Positions 43,617 to 52,456 of a stretch of 64,000 nucleotides of DNA are shown piece by piece. Position 1 is the stretch's first letter. Every line of letters starts with the position of its first letter. The position numbers and the translations under genes are program-made. The DNA lies in NCBI GenBank assembly GCA_036558645.1, contig DATBFG010000029.1, positions 1-64,000 on the forward strand. The letters run 5' to 3'. The notes under the pieces were generated by a model. The model worked only from the letters and a program-made list of their open reading frames with translations, ran no database searches and was not told where the DNA came from. Source of the stretch: DATBFG01 sp036558645. GTDB lineage: Bacteria > Acidobacteriota > Terriglobia > Terriglobales > Acidobacteriaceae.

Positions 43617-44774
43617 TCAGGCTTTCGTGGTTTTCTCGATAGCCTGCAGTAGCTTGTCGAACGCGTCGGCAAAAAGCTTCACCCCATCATCTGTGAGTTT
43701 GTCGGTAATCTCTTTCATGGAGATGCCGAGTCCCGCCATGGTGTCCATGGTTTGCTTTGCCGCATCCAGACCCTGTGTAAGCGATTCATTCGCATGGCCG
43801 TGATCACGAAATGCCTCAATGGTGTTCGGAGGCATGGTGTTCACTGTGTCCTTGCCGATTAGCTCATCTACGTAAAGGACGTCGCTATAGTTGGGGTTCT
43901 TAGTGCTGGTGCTGGCCCACAGCACGCGCTGCGTCTGAGCGCCCTTTGCCGCCAGCTTCTTCCAAGTGTCAGTTCCGAAGATTTGCAGATACTTCTGGTA
44001 GGTCTGCTTTCCGTTTGCGACAGCGACCTTGCCCAAAAGGCTCTTCAGAAGATTTTGCTCGCGCGTATCCTTCGAGGTTTTGAGGCGCTCAGCGACGATT
44101 GCGTCGACAGAATTATCAATACGGCTGATGAAGAAGCTGGCCACACTGGCCATCTTGCTGACATCGCCGCCACCGCCTGCAAATTGCTGCAAGCCGGCAA
44201 TATAGGCCTCGGCAACCCTTTCGTAGACTTCCTGAGCGAAGAGCAAGGTAACGTTGATGTTGATGCCTTCACTGATCAATTGTTGGAAGGCGGGGACACC
44301 TTCGGCGGTGCCGGGTACCTTGATCATAATGTTCTCGCGACCGACGGCCTTCCACAACGCTCGCGCTTCTTTGAGCGTGCCCTGCGTGTCGCGGGCGAGA
44401 TAAGGCGAGACTTCGAGGCTAACGTAGCCATCCCGTCGTTTGCTGTCGGCGTAGACAGGACGCAAGATATCGGCAGCGTCCTGAATGTCGCGAATTGCCA
44501 GCACCTCGTAACGGCCCTTGGCATCCAGATCGGAACGGGAGCGAAGAGATTGCAGCAGGTCGGCGTAGTCGTTGCTGCCGGAAATCGCTTTCTCAAAGAT
44601 GGATGGATTCGAGGTGATTCCGCGAATTCCGTCTTCGGCAATCAGACGTTGCAGTTCGCCGCTGGTAATGAGGTTACGGCGAATGTAGTCCAGCCATACG
44701 GATTGTCCAAGCCGATGCAGTTCTTTGAGAGAGTTGACAGCCTTGGGTGTATCGATGACTCCTGTTGGTTGCAT
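43617..44774 (-). CDS. tal: transaldolase
   Basis: Moves dihydroxyacetone units between sugar phosphates. 385 residues, matching the longer actinobacterial/cyanobacterial-type transaldolases. QSVWLDYIRRNLITSGELQR near 29, GITSNPSIFEKAI near 54 and YVSLEVSPYLARDT near 116 are present, as is the Schiff-base Lys in ENIMIKVPGTAEGVPA near 153. The later QRVLWASTSTKNPNYSDVLY is the second family signature. AGAGGTAG precedes the ATG. It lies 81 bases after tkt and 232 before gnd. Confidence 0.94.
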   Translation of the reverse strand: MQPTGVIDTPKAVNSLKELHRLGQSVWLDYIRRNLITSGELQRLIAEDGIRGITSNPSIFEKAISGSNDYADLLQSLRSRSDLDAKGRYEVLAIRDIQDAADILRPVYADSKRRDGYVSLEVSPYLARDTQGTLKEARALWKAVGRENIMIKVPGTAEGVPAFQQLISEGININVTLLFAQEVYERVAEAYIAGLQQFAGGGGDVSKMASVASFFISRIDNSVDAIVAERLKTSKDTREQNLLKSLLGKVAVANGKQTYQKYLQIFGTDTWKKLAAKGAQTQRVLWASTSTKNPNYSDVLYVDELIGKDTVNTMPPNTIEAFRDHGHANESLTQGLDAAKQTMDTMAGLGISMKEITDKLTDDGVKLFADAFDKLLQAIEKTTKA

Positions 44775-44855
44775 AGCTACCTCTTGTTCGTTAGAAACTT
44801 TGAAATGTTACCTACTGACCTCGCTTGCGGCCCAACGGCGTTAGGTTCTGGCGTT

Positions 44856-46943
44856 CTATTTCCTGTTATTAGCTATCGCCTCTCGCGCTGCTTCTACGAC
44901 TTTGTCTGGGCTGAATCCAAACTTCTTTTGCAATTCCTTCAAAGGCGCCGAAGCACCGAAGGTGTGCATCCCAATCATCTTGCCGGTTGGTCCGACGTAT
45001 TGGGACCAACCGAAGGTGGACGCCTGTTCAACCGAGACCCGCGCTTTCACATCCGGAGGAAGAACCTGGTTACGGTACTCTGTACTCTGATGCTCGAAGA
45101 TATCCCACGATGGCATGCTCACCACGCGAGCCTTGACGCCTTCCGTTTTCAGTTGTTCGTAGGCGCTTATGCAAAGTGAGACCTCGCTCCCACTCCCGAG
45201 CAAGATTACTTCTGGTTTGCCGTCGTCCGCGTCGGCAAGCACGTACGCTCCTTTTGCAACTCCTGCGGCTGAGGCGTACTTGCTGCGGTCGAGCGTCGGG
45301 ACGGCTTGTCGCGACAGAACCAACGCGGCGGGTTCGTGCCGAAGCTTCATGATGTACTTCCAAGCTTCAACAACTTCATTCGCATCTCCCGGACGCAGTA
45401 CCACCAGACCCGGAACCGCACGCAGCGATGGCAACTGCTCCACAGGTTGATGCGTGGGACCGTCCTCGCCGAGACCAATGGAATCATGCGTAAAAACGTA
45501 GATCACGGGAACTTCCATGATGGCAGCCAGCCGGATTGTCGGACGCATGTAATCGCTGAAGTTGAAGAACGTGCCGCCGTATGGGCGAACCTTCGCGATC
45601 GACATGCCGTTGAGGGCCGCTCCCATTCCGTGCTCGCGGACGCCAAAGTGCAGATTGCGTCCCTTATAGCTCCCTGCCTGGAAGTCACCAGCGCCTTCGA
45701 ATTTCAGCGTAGTCTTGTTCGACGTAGCGAGATCCGCAGAGCCACCGATGAGCCACGGCACATTCTGAGCAATCGCATTCAAAACCTTGCCGGAGCTTTC
45801 GCGCGTTGCAGCGCCTTTCGAATCGGCAGGAAAGGTGGGAAGGTTCTTGTCCCATCCGTCAGGCAGCAAGCGACGATGCATGCGATTCAGTTGATCTGCG
45901 AGATCGGGGAACTTTTTTGTGTATTCTGCGAAAAGTTTGTCCCATTGCTGGCGTAACTCGCTTCCGCGCTTGCCGATACCTTGTCGAAACCGCTCTTTGA
46001 CCCCATCGGGAACAAGAAACTTCGGAGATTCCGGCCAGCCGTAATTTTTCTTGACCAGGCGGACTTCGTCTTCGCCTAAAGGCTCGCCGTGGGCTGCGCT
46101 GGTGTCTTGCTTGTTCGGTGAGCCGTACCCGATATGAGAATCGACGACAATCAGAGTCGGCCGATCGTTTGTTGCAAGAAAGTTTTCATACGCCAGACGC
46201 AGTTGCTCGTGATTATTGGCGTCGCTGACATGCGCAATGTTCCAGCCATAAGCCCTAAATCGCTCGGCTACATCTTCAGTGAACGACCAATCTGCCGGAC
46301 CATCCAATGTGACGCGGTTGTTGTCGTAAATCCAGCAGAGGTTCGGAAGCTTCAGATGGCCGGCAAGTGACGCTGCCTCGGCTCCGACACCTTCCATCAT
46401 GTCCCCATCACCGCACATGGCGTAGACGTTGTAATTGAAAAGCTCAAAGCCAGGACGGTTGTAATTTTGCGCCAGCCAATTTGCAGCCATAGACATGCCG
46501 ACGCTATTGCCGATGCCCTGACCCAGGGGGCCTGTCGTGGTTTCCACTCCCGTCGTCAGACGGTATTCGGGATGTCCAGGGGTCTTGCTATTGATCTGCC
46601 GAAAATGCTTGATGTCGTCGAGGCTTACGGCGTACTGATCAAGCCGCTCGTAATCGGAGTTGACAGCCCGAACCTCCGCCAAGTGGAGCAGGGCATAGAG
46701 AAGCATAGAAGCGTGCCCGTTCGAGAGGATGAAACGGTCACGATTCGCCCAGAGAGGTTGTTCCGGGTCGTAACGCAGAAATTCCTGCCACAAAGTGTAC
46801 GCAACCGGCGCCAAGGCCATAGGCGCACCGGGATGTCCTGAATTTGCTTGTTGAACTGCGTCAATAGCCAAGGTACGGATCGTATTGATGCTGATCGTGT
46901 CCAGTTGACTACTGGTCAGCAATGTCTGGTCGCTCACCGCCAT
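44856..46943 (-). CDS. tkt: transketolase
   Basis: Thiamine-diphosphate enzyme of the non-oxidative pentose phosphate branch. 695 residues from ATG 46943, which has GGGAG upstream; an in-frame ATG at 46985 adds 14 unlikely residues. AVQQANSGHPGAPMALAPVA near 33, the TPP motif CGDGDMMEGVGAEAASLAGH near 165-185, DNNRVTLDG and FTHDSIGLGEDGPTHQPVEQ near 475-495 are all intact. It is first in the operon with tal, gnd, zwf and glk. Confidence 0.96.
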   Translation of the reverse strand: MAVSDQTLLTSSQLDTISINTIRTLAIDAVQQANSGHPGAPMALAPVAYTLWQEFLRYDPEQPLWANRDRFILSNGHASMLLYALLHLAEVRAVNSDYERLDQYAVSLDDIKHFRQINSKTPGHPEYRLTTGVETTTGPLGQGIGNSVGMSMAANWLAQNYNRPGFELFNYNVYAMCGDGDMMEGVGAEAASLAGHLKLPNLCWIYDNNRVTLDGPADWSFTEDVAERFRAYGWNIAHVSDANNHEQLRLAYENFLATNDRPTLIVVDSHIGYGSPNKQDTSAAHGEPLGEDEVRLVKKNYGWPESPKFLVPDGVKERFRQGIGKRGSELRQQWDKLFAEYTKKFPDLADQLNRMHRRLLPDGWDKNLPTFPADSKGAATRESSGKVLNAIAQNVPWLIGGSADLATSNKTTLKFEGAGDFQAGSYKGRNLHFGVREHGMGAALNGMSIAKVRPYGGTFFNFSDYMRPTIRLAAIMEVPVIYVFTHDSIGLGEDGPTHQPVEQLPSLRAVPGLVVLRPGDANEVVEAWKYIMKLRHEPAALVLSRQAVPTLDRSKYASAAGVAKGAYVLADADDGKPEVILLGSGSEVSLCISAYEQLKTEGVKARVVSMPSWDIFEHQSTEYRNQVLPPDVKARVSVEQASTFGWSQYVGPTGKMIGMHTFGASAPLKELQKKFGFSPDKVVEAAREAIANNRK

Positions 46944-47202
46944 TTCAAATTCTCCCTTTCGGCGATAAATTCGGAACATCCACACCGATACTCAGAGGTG
47001 AGTTGGCTGGAATGACTCGGGCGCTGCCAGGCTGCGTCCTTCTTGCAGTTTACCAACTTCCAGAAAGGCGCGTTCGTAGTAGCGTCAATTCTGCCGCAGC
47101 CAGCATTTCTGTGGCCTGCATTGTATGGGATGACGGAGAATTTGCAAGGGATTCACTCGCAAAAGGAAAACAGAGGAAAGATAAGGCGAAGAAAGTTAGG
47201 AA

Positions 47203-47865
47203 CTAGCGTTTCATTTGGGCGATGTAGCCGTGCTGGTTGGAGTAGCCCTTGGTGGCGCTTTCCACGAACTTCAGGAATTCCCGCAGGCTTTCGCGTTCCG
47301 GAATTTCCATCTGGCCAAACTTGATGCGAACTCCGAATGACGGAGTCGTCTTGGTAACGATTCCGTTAAGGATGATTCCCTTAACCCAGATTTTTCCGCT
47401 GGCCACCCAGAGTCCCAGTTCAACGTTGGCACCGCTTGGAACGGGAGTCGCAACCTCAACGAGACAACCGCCAATGCTAGTGTTGGAAAGATTGCCCCAA
47501 ACCGGCGGTCCGCCACCGACTCTCAACTCCACCGCGACAAAACATTTCATCCGGGGGTGCCGGCGACGATCTGAGGCCCAGGTCGGGGTCAGGATATCGG
47601 GTTCAAAGGGTGGAGTAGATTCCGGAGAAGTTGGCATGGTCGAGGGAACGGTTACCTGTTCATCTTTTCGGGTCTCAGACTTGCCACTACTCGGACCTTT
47701 CCTCTTGATTTCACGGAGCGCGCCCATGAGAGCGTCATCCCGTTTCTCCGGTGGAGCTTCGCGATAGATCTGCAGAAGTTGACCCAGATGACTTACTAAT
47801 TCCGGATCGGTGAGAAGCTGAGTCCAATCGGTGCCGGCAGGTGTCGAGGTCTTGGATTCGCCCAT
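47203..47865 (-). CDS. PilZ-domain protein
   Basis: 220 residues. The N-terminal half is a polar, probably helical region (TDWTQLLTDPELVSHLGQLL, YREAPPEKRDDALMGALREI). The PilZ domain starts at RRRHPRMKCFVAVELRVGGG near 115 and has LSNTSIGGCLVEV, keeping both the Arg switch and an NxSxxG motif, so c-di-GMP binding is plausible. A GTGAC-N4-GTCAC dyad is 9 bases before the start codon. The layout and sequence of the PilZ part resemble the second domain of the 36978 protein. Confidence 0.85.
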   Translation of the reverse strand: MGESKTSTPAGTDWTQLLTDPELVSHLGQLLQIYREAPPEKRDDALMGALREIKRKGPSSGKSETRKDEQVTVPSTMPTSPESTPPFEPDILTPTWASDRRRHPRMKCFVAVELRVGGGPPVWGNLSNTSIGGCLVEVATPVPSGANVELGLWVASGKIWVKGIILNGIVTKTTPSFGVRIKFGQMEIPERESLREFLKFVESATKGYSNQHGYIAQMKR

Positions 47866-47873
47866 GAAAAGCC

Positions 47874-47889
47874 CGTGACGTTGGTCACG
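47874..47889. promoter_or_regulatory. CRP-like dyad immediately upstream of the PilZ gene
   Basis: 47874-47889 reads CGTGACGTTGGTCACG, a perfect 6-bp inverted repeat with 4-base spacer that fits GTGA-N6-TCAC. It has the same architecture as the dyad at 16686-16701. At 9 bases from the PilZ start it would block transcription or translation if bound. Operator function is inferred. Confidence 0.45.
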
Positions 47890-47967
47890 CCCGTGGCACT
47901 AGATTGAGGCAAGAGGCCGTAGGCCACAAGATGACTATGGTCAGTGTCGTCGGTAACCAGGTGGCGG

Positions 47968-48567
47968 TTACCTTCCGAGATCAGGTTTCTCGCTCCTTGT
48001 GTTCAGCGCGATGGCAACCACAGTTGTGACGCTGATAAGGAGAGGAAACCAAACTTGCGCTAGCCAGGGAACGGGGATGAGAAACAAGACGTCGAGATCG
48101 AGCAACGATGCCGGCCAGCGCACGGTTGCCCAAAGTCCGGCGTAGTATGCGGAATCCCAAATCGCAAAGACCCATAGAAACATCGCCAGCTTTTCACGAT
48201 TTCTGGCGCCACTGAGAATGGCGACTGAGATGAGCATGGCGAGCGTGGCTGCCTCCCGCCATACTTCTACGGCCATGAGGCTTTGTGGAAAATCGTTGAG
48301 GGACTTCGACTGGTCATACATAAGGATCGAGCTTCGAACAGCGGCTAGAGACGTTAGGTATCCCGGGAGCAGCCCTCCCGCTGCACGAAGATAGACCACT
48401 ACGGCGGCCTCTACAAATCCGAAAGCAGCAGCGAAGGCAGCACCGGTCGCGAGCCGTGGCCAATCAAGGCTCAGGCCGACGCGTCGAAAACCAACATAGG
48501 CGGAGATGGGAACTAGAATCAGAAGATTTACCCACCACGGCTGGGCCAGAAGTTGGAGCGATGCCAT
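47968..48567 (-). CDS. multi-pass membrane protein, unknown
   Basis: 199 residues with six probable helices (about 11-28, 37-60, 103-121, 126-147, 154-170 and 174-190). The second helix region has AAFGFVEAAVVVYLRAAGGL, and FLWVFAIWDSAYYAGLWATV lies near 130-150. The Glu/Arg and Trp-Asp residues within helices could be functional. I do not recognise a family. It is divergent from the NarL-type regulator at 48781 with 213 bases between. Confidence 0.7.
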   Translation of the reverse strand: MASLQLLAQPWWVNLLILVPISAYVGFRRVGLSLDWPRLATGAAFAAAFGFVEAAVVVYLRAAGGLLPGYLTSLAAVRSSILMYDQSKSLNDFPQSLMAVEVWREAATLAMLISVAILSGARNREKLAMFLWVFAIWDSAYYAGLWATVRWPASLLDLDVLFLIPVPWLAQVWFPLLISVTTVVAIALNTRSEKPDLGR

Positions 48568-48780
48568 GATTGCAAGATTCTAAATCCGAAAGTCTGGAGA
48601 ACAAATTCTCTGGGGCATGAGCAGCCTTTGTTGCACACAGGCACGGTGATATTACGTAGTTCTATCGGGCTCAGGAACATTGACCCCGGTAATACAGAAT
48701 TCATGGTATGGACCAGAGTAGAAGGTTGCGTCAGGCTTCCAAGCGAAAAGAAACGGATCTTTTACTTAAGAGGAAAAACC

Positions 48781-49488
48781 ATGAGTGGGTATCGAATTCT
48801 CGTAGCCGATGATCACGAGATCGTACGCCATGGCCTGCGTGCGATGCTGCAAGCGCAGCCGGCAATGGAAATTTGTGGCGAAGCCGCAGACGGCCGTGAG
48901 GCAGTGGCGAAAGCTCTCGAGTTAAAGCCCGATTTGGTAGTATTGGATATCGGCATGCCGAACTTGAATGGTTTGGAGGCAACCCGCCAGATTCGCACGG
49001 AACTCCCGGCGACCAAAGTTCTGATTCTCTCCCTGTACGAGAGCGAGCAGATGGTGCGTGAGGTGTTTGACGCAGGTGCGGTGGGATATCTGTTGAAGTC
49101 CGACGCGTCACGTCACCTAGCCAAGGCTGCCGAGACGATCAGGAACGGACGAATTTTTGTCACACCTCGATTTGAACATCTGTTCGCCGACGGAGAACTG
49201 CGGCCCGTGGCGAAAAGCAGCAAGCCACCAAACCTAGTGACGCTGACGGCCCGGGAGCGGCAGGTTATTCAGCTCCTCGGTGAAGGCAAGACCACCAAGG
49301 AAGTTGCGGTCAGCCTCGACATGGCAGTGAAAACGGCAGAGACGCATCGCGCTCACATCATGCATAAGCTGGATCTCCACTCCATCACTGATCTTGTGCT
49401 GTATGCCGTGCGAAATCGCATCGTGCAGCTTCCCCAGCCCCTAGAGAATATTGTGGGAGAAGAAGTACCGAATACCTCTGCTGTCTAG
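48781..49488 (+). CDS. NarL/LuxR-family response regulator
   Basis: 235 residues from ATG 48781, preceded by AGAGGA; the open frame extends upstream to 48553 but that part overlaps the divergent gene's start and is not receiver-like. Receiver domain: ILVADDHEIVRHGLRAML, Asp in LVVLDIGMPNLNG near 56, Ser in ILSLYESEQ, Lys in YLLKSDAS. The HTH has LTARERQVIQLLGEGKTTKE and KTAETHRAHIMHKLDLHS. A 30-residue linker and tail are extra. No kinase is adjacent. An ECF sigma gene follows 182 bases downstream. Confidence 0.92.
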   Translation: MSGYRILVADDHEIVRHGLRAMLQAQPAMEICGEAADGREAVAKALELKPDLVVLDIGMPNLNGLEATRQIRTELPATKVLILSLYESEQMVREVFDAGAVGYLLKSDASRHLAKAAETIRNGRIFVTPRFEHLFADGELRPVAKSSKPPNLVTLTARERQVIQLLGEGKTTKEVAVSLDMAVKTAETHRAHIMHKLDLHSITDLVLYAVRNRIVQLPQPLENIVGEEVPNTSAV

Positions 49489-49670
49489 GCCCGACACGAA
49501 AAACGAACAGAACTGGTTGATTTCTTCTCCCCGTGGTCCCCTCGCCCGAAGAGGGAACCACCCTGTTTTCTCTTTTGGCGGTCTTCCGTTACTATTTGTT
49601 CGCGTTACCCGTAAGCGGGCGATCCATAAGGGGAATCTCGAACGTACTTTCATAGTAAGGATAAGTTTGC

Positions 49671-50216
49671 TTGTCCAGCGCTGAGCTAAAAGGACCCTTG
49701 AGCGATTTTTCGCTGGTGACGGCCATTCGCTCGGGCGATGAGAGCGCAATGGCGGCGCTCTATGACCGCTATTCTTCTCTCGTTTACTCGATTGCGCTGC
49801 GAGTGCTGGGAGATACGGGAACAGCCGAAGATGTGTTGCAGGAAGTATTCATGCAGTTGTGGAGGAATCCGGGACTCTTCGACTCCAGTCGCGGCAATGT
49901 GGCGCCCTGGCTGGCTGTTATTTCCAGAAACCGGGCAATCGACAATCTCAGGCGGCGAAGGCCTGAGACTGATATCGACGATGTGGTGGTGTCCGTCGAA
50001 CCGGATATGGCATCCGACGCGGAGCGAGCCGTCGTCATACAGAAGGTACGTGGCGCACTGGAAGGGATGCCGAGTCCGCAGCGCGCCGCCCTCGAAATGG
50101 CGTACTTTGAAGGGTTGACGCATACCGAGATCGCGGCGAAGACGGGAGAGCCGCTGGGTACGGTTAAAACCCGGATCAGGTCCGGGCTTTTGGCGCTGCG
50201 CAAGGTATTCGCATGA
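49671..50216 (+). CDS. ECF RNA polymerase sigma factor
   Basis: 181 residues. Region 2 is YDRYSSLVYSIALRVLGDTG then AEDVLQEVFMQLWRNPGLFD near 30-70, with the DNA-melting segment APWLAVISRNRAIDNLRRRR. Region 4 is MPSPQRAALEMAYFEGLTHT then EIAAKTGEPLGTVKTRIRSG near 130-172. It is similar to SigK-type group ECF factors that pair with RskA-like anti-sigmas, and indeed overlaps one by 4 bases. The start is TTG 49671, or TTG 49698 after AAAGGA; ATG is absent. Confidence 0.93.
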   Translation: MSSAELKGPLSDFSLVTAIRSGDESAMAALYDRYSSLVYSIALRVLGDTGTAEDVLQEVFMQLWRNPGLFDSSRGNVAPWLAVISRNRAIDNLRRRRPETDIDDVVVSVEPDMASDAERAVVIQKVRGALEGMPSPQRAALEMAYFEGLTHTEIAAKTGEPLGTVKTRIRSGLLALRKVFA

Positions 50217-50977
50217 GCGTACACGAACAATTCGCAGAAGATCTTGCTCTCCATGCCTTGGAGGCATTGACGGGAGAACAGCGGGAGTCGCTGGAGAGAC
50301 ATCTTCATGACTGCGCGGATTGCCGTCGTGAGCTTGAGAAACTGCGTGGCGATATGGCCTTGTTGGGATTGAGCGCGTCGGGTCCGAGGCCGCCGGAGCG
50401 TTCTCGTCAAAGACTCACCGACGCCATTGCTCGCGAGCGACGTCAAACGGTTGCAGCGCCAACCCGAGGCTGGTGGATGGCAGTCCCATGGGTTGTCGCA
50501 GCGGTATTGGCAGTGGCAGTCGCGTTTTTGTGGCGCGAAAACCAAGAGCAAGAACGGTCACTCGCGGGATTGAAGTCGGAGTTCCAGCAGCAACGGATCG
50601 AACTCGAGAGGGCAAGGCAAATCGTCTCTACCCTGACCGCAACCGATGCATTGCGTGTGACATTGGTGGCGGCAAAAACTCCGCCACAGCCGCAAGGGAA
50701 AGCGATCTACGTCCGTGAGCGCGCAAATCTGATTTTCCTGGCTAGCAACATGCCTCAGTTGCCCGCACAGAAGGCTTACGAGCTCTGGATCATCCCGCAA
50801 GCAGGTGCACCGATTCCTGCGGGTGTTTTCAAACCTGACGTCCATGGCAGTGCCACAGTCGTGAATCCTCCCATCCCTAGTGGTGTTCAAGCCAAGGCTT
50901 TCGCAATTACCGTCGAGCCGGAAGCGGGTTCTCCTGCTCCTACCTCGGAGCCCATCATGTTGGGTGCGGGGGAGTGA
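50213..50977 (+). CDS. anti-sigma factor, RskA-like with zinc-binding ZAS domain
   Basis: 254 residues. The cytoplasmic ZAS motif HxxxCxxC is His30-Cys34-Cys37 in ERHLHDCADCRREL. One transmembrane helix lies near 87-104 (WMAVPWVVAAVLAVAVAFLW), followed by a short coiled coil and the RskA C-terminal domain (LIFLASNMPQLPAQKAYELW, IPQAGAPIPAGVF). It would hold the upstream sigma factor until an envelope signal releases it. ATG 50213 overlaps the sigma stop (ATGA). Confidence 0.92.
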   Translation: MSVHEQFAEDLALHALEALTGEQRESLERHLHDCADCRRELEKLRGDMALLGLSASGPRPPERSRQRLTDAIARERRQTVAAPTRGWWMAVPWVVAAVLAVAVAFLWRENQEQERSLAGLKSEFQQQRIELERARQIVSTLTATDALRVTLVAAKTPPQPQGKAIYVRERANLIFLASNMPQLPAQKAYELWIIPQAGAPIPAGVFKPDVHGSATVVNPPIPSGVQAKAFAITVEPEAGSPAPTSEPIMLGAGE

Positions 50978-51214
50978 TCGCGCAACACCTTAAGTGACGT
51001 TTGCTGGTCCTCGGTAAATTAAACCAATTCGCTACAGAATCCTTTGTACATACATCGGCGGGCTTCCCAGATATTTTTTGTCTTGGACAAACAAGGCAAA
51101 GCAGTTCGCGACGAGTAGTGTGTCGCCAAAGGGAATCCACATCAGTGCAGTTCTCAATTCCCGCTCCTTGTTGCAGGTCCCAAATCATGGGCTGTCATAA
51201 GAGGAGAAAATTGA

Positions 51215-51529
51215 ATGCTGAACGGAAAGCTCTTTACCGTTGTGGCGACGTTGTGGTTAGGAGCACTGCTTTCGGGATGCGGTGAACCTCACCATCGAGT
51301 CGTAGTCTATGCACCGACCGCACCTCCACCCCCGGTCACCGAGACGATTACGGTATCTCCGGGCTCAGGGTATGTATGGATCCCCGGACACCACGAGTGG
51401 AGGGGCAATGCCTATGGCTGGGCTCCAGGACATTGGGAGCCTCGCCCGAACAACCGACATGAATGGATTCCGGGACATTGGGCTCAGAGCGGTCGTGGGT
51501 GGTATTGGGTAGATGGTCATTGGCGGTAG
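51215..51529 (+). CDS. YXWGXW repeat lipoprotein
   Basis: 104 residues. A lipoprotein signal ends in LLSGCGE (lipobox Cys22). After a Pro-rich spacer come repeats YVWIPGHHEWRGNAYGWAPG, HWEPRPNNRHEWIPGHW and GRGWYWVDGHWR, the W-x-PGHW pattern of the YXWGXW family. These are outer-membrane or periplasmic proteins of unknown role. GAGGAG lies 9 bases upstream. It follows the sigma/anti-sigma pair by 237 bases and is a plausible target. Confidence 0.85.
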   Translation: MLNGKLFTVVATLWLGALLSGCGEPHHRVVVYAPTAPPPPVTETITVSPGSGYVWIPGHHEWRGNAYGWAPGHWEPRPNNRHEWIPGHWAQSGRGWYWVDGHWR

Positions 51530-51560
51530 CTTGCACAAGGAAAATATTTGAGGAGGACAC

Positions 51561-51764
51561 GTGCAGACGAGCGCGGAAAACAATGCGGGTCAACCGAAGC
51601 GCGACAACCCGTTTCAGGAAGAAGAAGATCAAGGAAACGAACACACACGACGTGCCCCGGGCATCGAGCGGGATTATCAGGGCGAGCTTCCAGAAGAGAA
51701 GCGCGCTCCGGGCGAAGAGCAGGATGATGACGATACCCAGGACATTGATCGCAAGATAGCGTGA
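51561..51764 (+). CDS. small, highly hydrophilic disordered protein
   Basis: 67 residues starting at a GTG with GAGGAGG 5 bases upstream. It is almost devoid of hydrophobic residues: NPFQEEEDQGNEHTRRAPGI, ELPEEKRAPGEEQDDDDTQD. Net charge is strongly negative and it is predicted disordered. It lies 31 bases after the lipoprotein and 34 before the next secreted protein, so all three may be one transcript. Possibly a stress or hydrophilin-like protein; not a recognised family. Confidence 0.65.
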   Translation: MQTSAENNAGQPKRDNPFQEEEDQGNEHTRRAPGIERDYQGELPEEKRAPGEEQDDDDTQDIDRKIA

Positions 51765-51798
51765 AGACAGAGTCTCGGCCGGGAACTGAGGAGGCACA

Positions 51799-52308
51799 AT
51801 GACAAAAACAGCAGGACATTATGCAATTGCCGCAGTTTTTGCCACCGCAATGGCATGGATAGCGGTTTCAGGTATTAGTGCAAAAGCACAGGGAAATCCT
51901 GACATCACACGTCAGGAACTAGTAAATTTTAATCGATTTCTCGATGCAAACCCGCAAATCCGATACGACTTGACGCGCAATCCTTCACTGGTGAATGACC
52001 CGCGCTATATTCAGGGGCATCCTGAGTTGCGGGATTTTCTTGCCAATCATGGGGGCGTGCGTGAGGAACTTAAGGAGACACCCAACATCTTCATGCGAAG
52101 GGAATATGGTTATGGTGGCGGTGGCGGTGCCTACCGCGATGAAGATCAGCCGCACATGGAAGCGGCAATGCAACATCTTCGCGAGGCAGAGGCTGAACTG
52201 AATCGGGGAACGAGTGACAAAGGCGGACACCGCGTACGAGCCATTGAAATAACCCGGCAGGCGGAATCTGAGGTGAATGCCGCAATTCGCTACGATGATC
52301 GGCACTAG
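51799..52308 (+). CDS. secreted protein with HPxL/NPSL-type repeats, unknown
   Basis: 169 residues with an N-terminal signal (cleavage near AKAQ, residue 32). The mature part has short repeated units: FNRFLDANPQIRYDL, TRNPSLVNDPRYIQGHPELR and DFLANHGGVREELKETPNIF, each with an N/H-P/x-x-x-x-x-L pattern. A Gly-rich stretch and a helical C-terminus with MEAAMQHLREAEAELNRGTS follow. It resembles small acidobacterial secreted proteins. GAGGAGG precedes the ATG; a strong terminator follows. Confidence 0.75.
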   Translation: MTKTAGHYAIAAVFATAMAWIAVSGISAKAQGNPDITRQELVNFNRFLDANPQIRYDLTRNPSLVNDPRYIQGHPELRDFLANHGGVREELKETPNIFMRREYGYGGGGGAYRDEDQPHMEAAMQHLREAEAELNRGTSDKGGHRVRAIEITRQAESEVNAAIRYDDRH

Positions 52309-52330
52309 GCTGGTCTGGCGATAGATTGAG

Positions 52331-52360
52331 CCCTTCCTGAAAAGGAAGGGTTCTTTTGTT
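52331..52360 (+). terminator. Rho-independent terminator
   Basis: A perfect 8-bp stem (CCCTTCCT/AGGAAGGG, 52331-52350) closed by a GAAA tetraloop and followed by TTCTTTTGTTT. It ends the 51215-52308 group. Confidence 0.9.
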
Positions 52361-52456
52361 TGTAGGATCCGAGATTAAGGCTGATACGTCGGACGGGTAG
52401 ATCGACATTAAAGCCCAACGAAACTCCTGCCGATGAGGAATGCAGGAGCACCATGC

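Noticed and set aside
43983..45179. 398-codon plus-strand frame
   Set aside because: Antisense to tal and tkt; long only because of codon bias in those genes.
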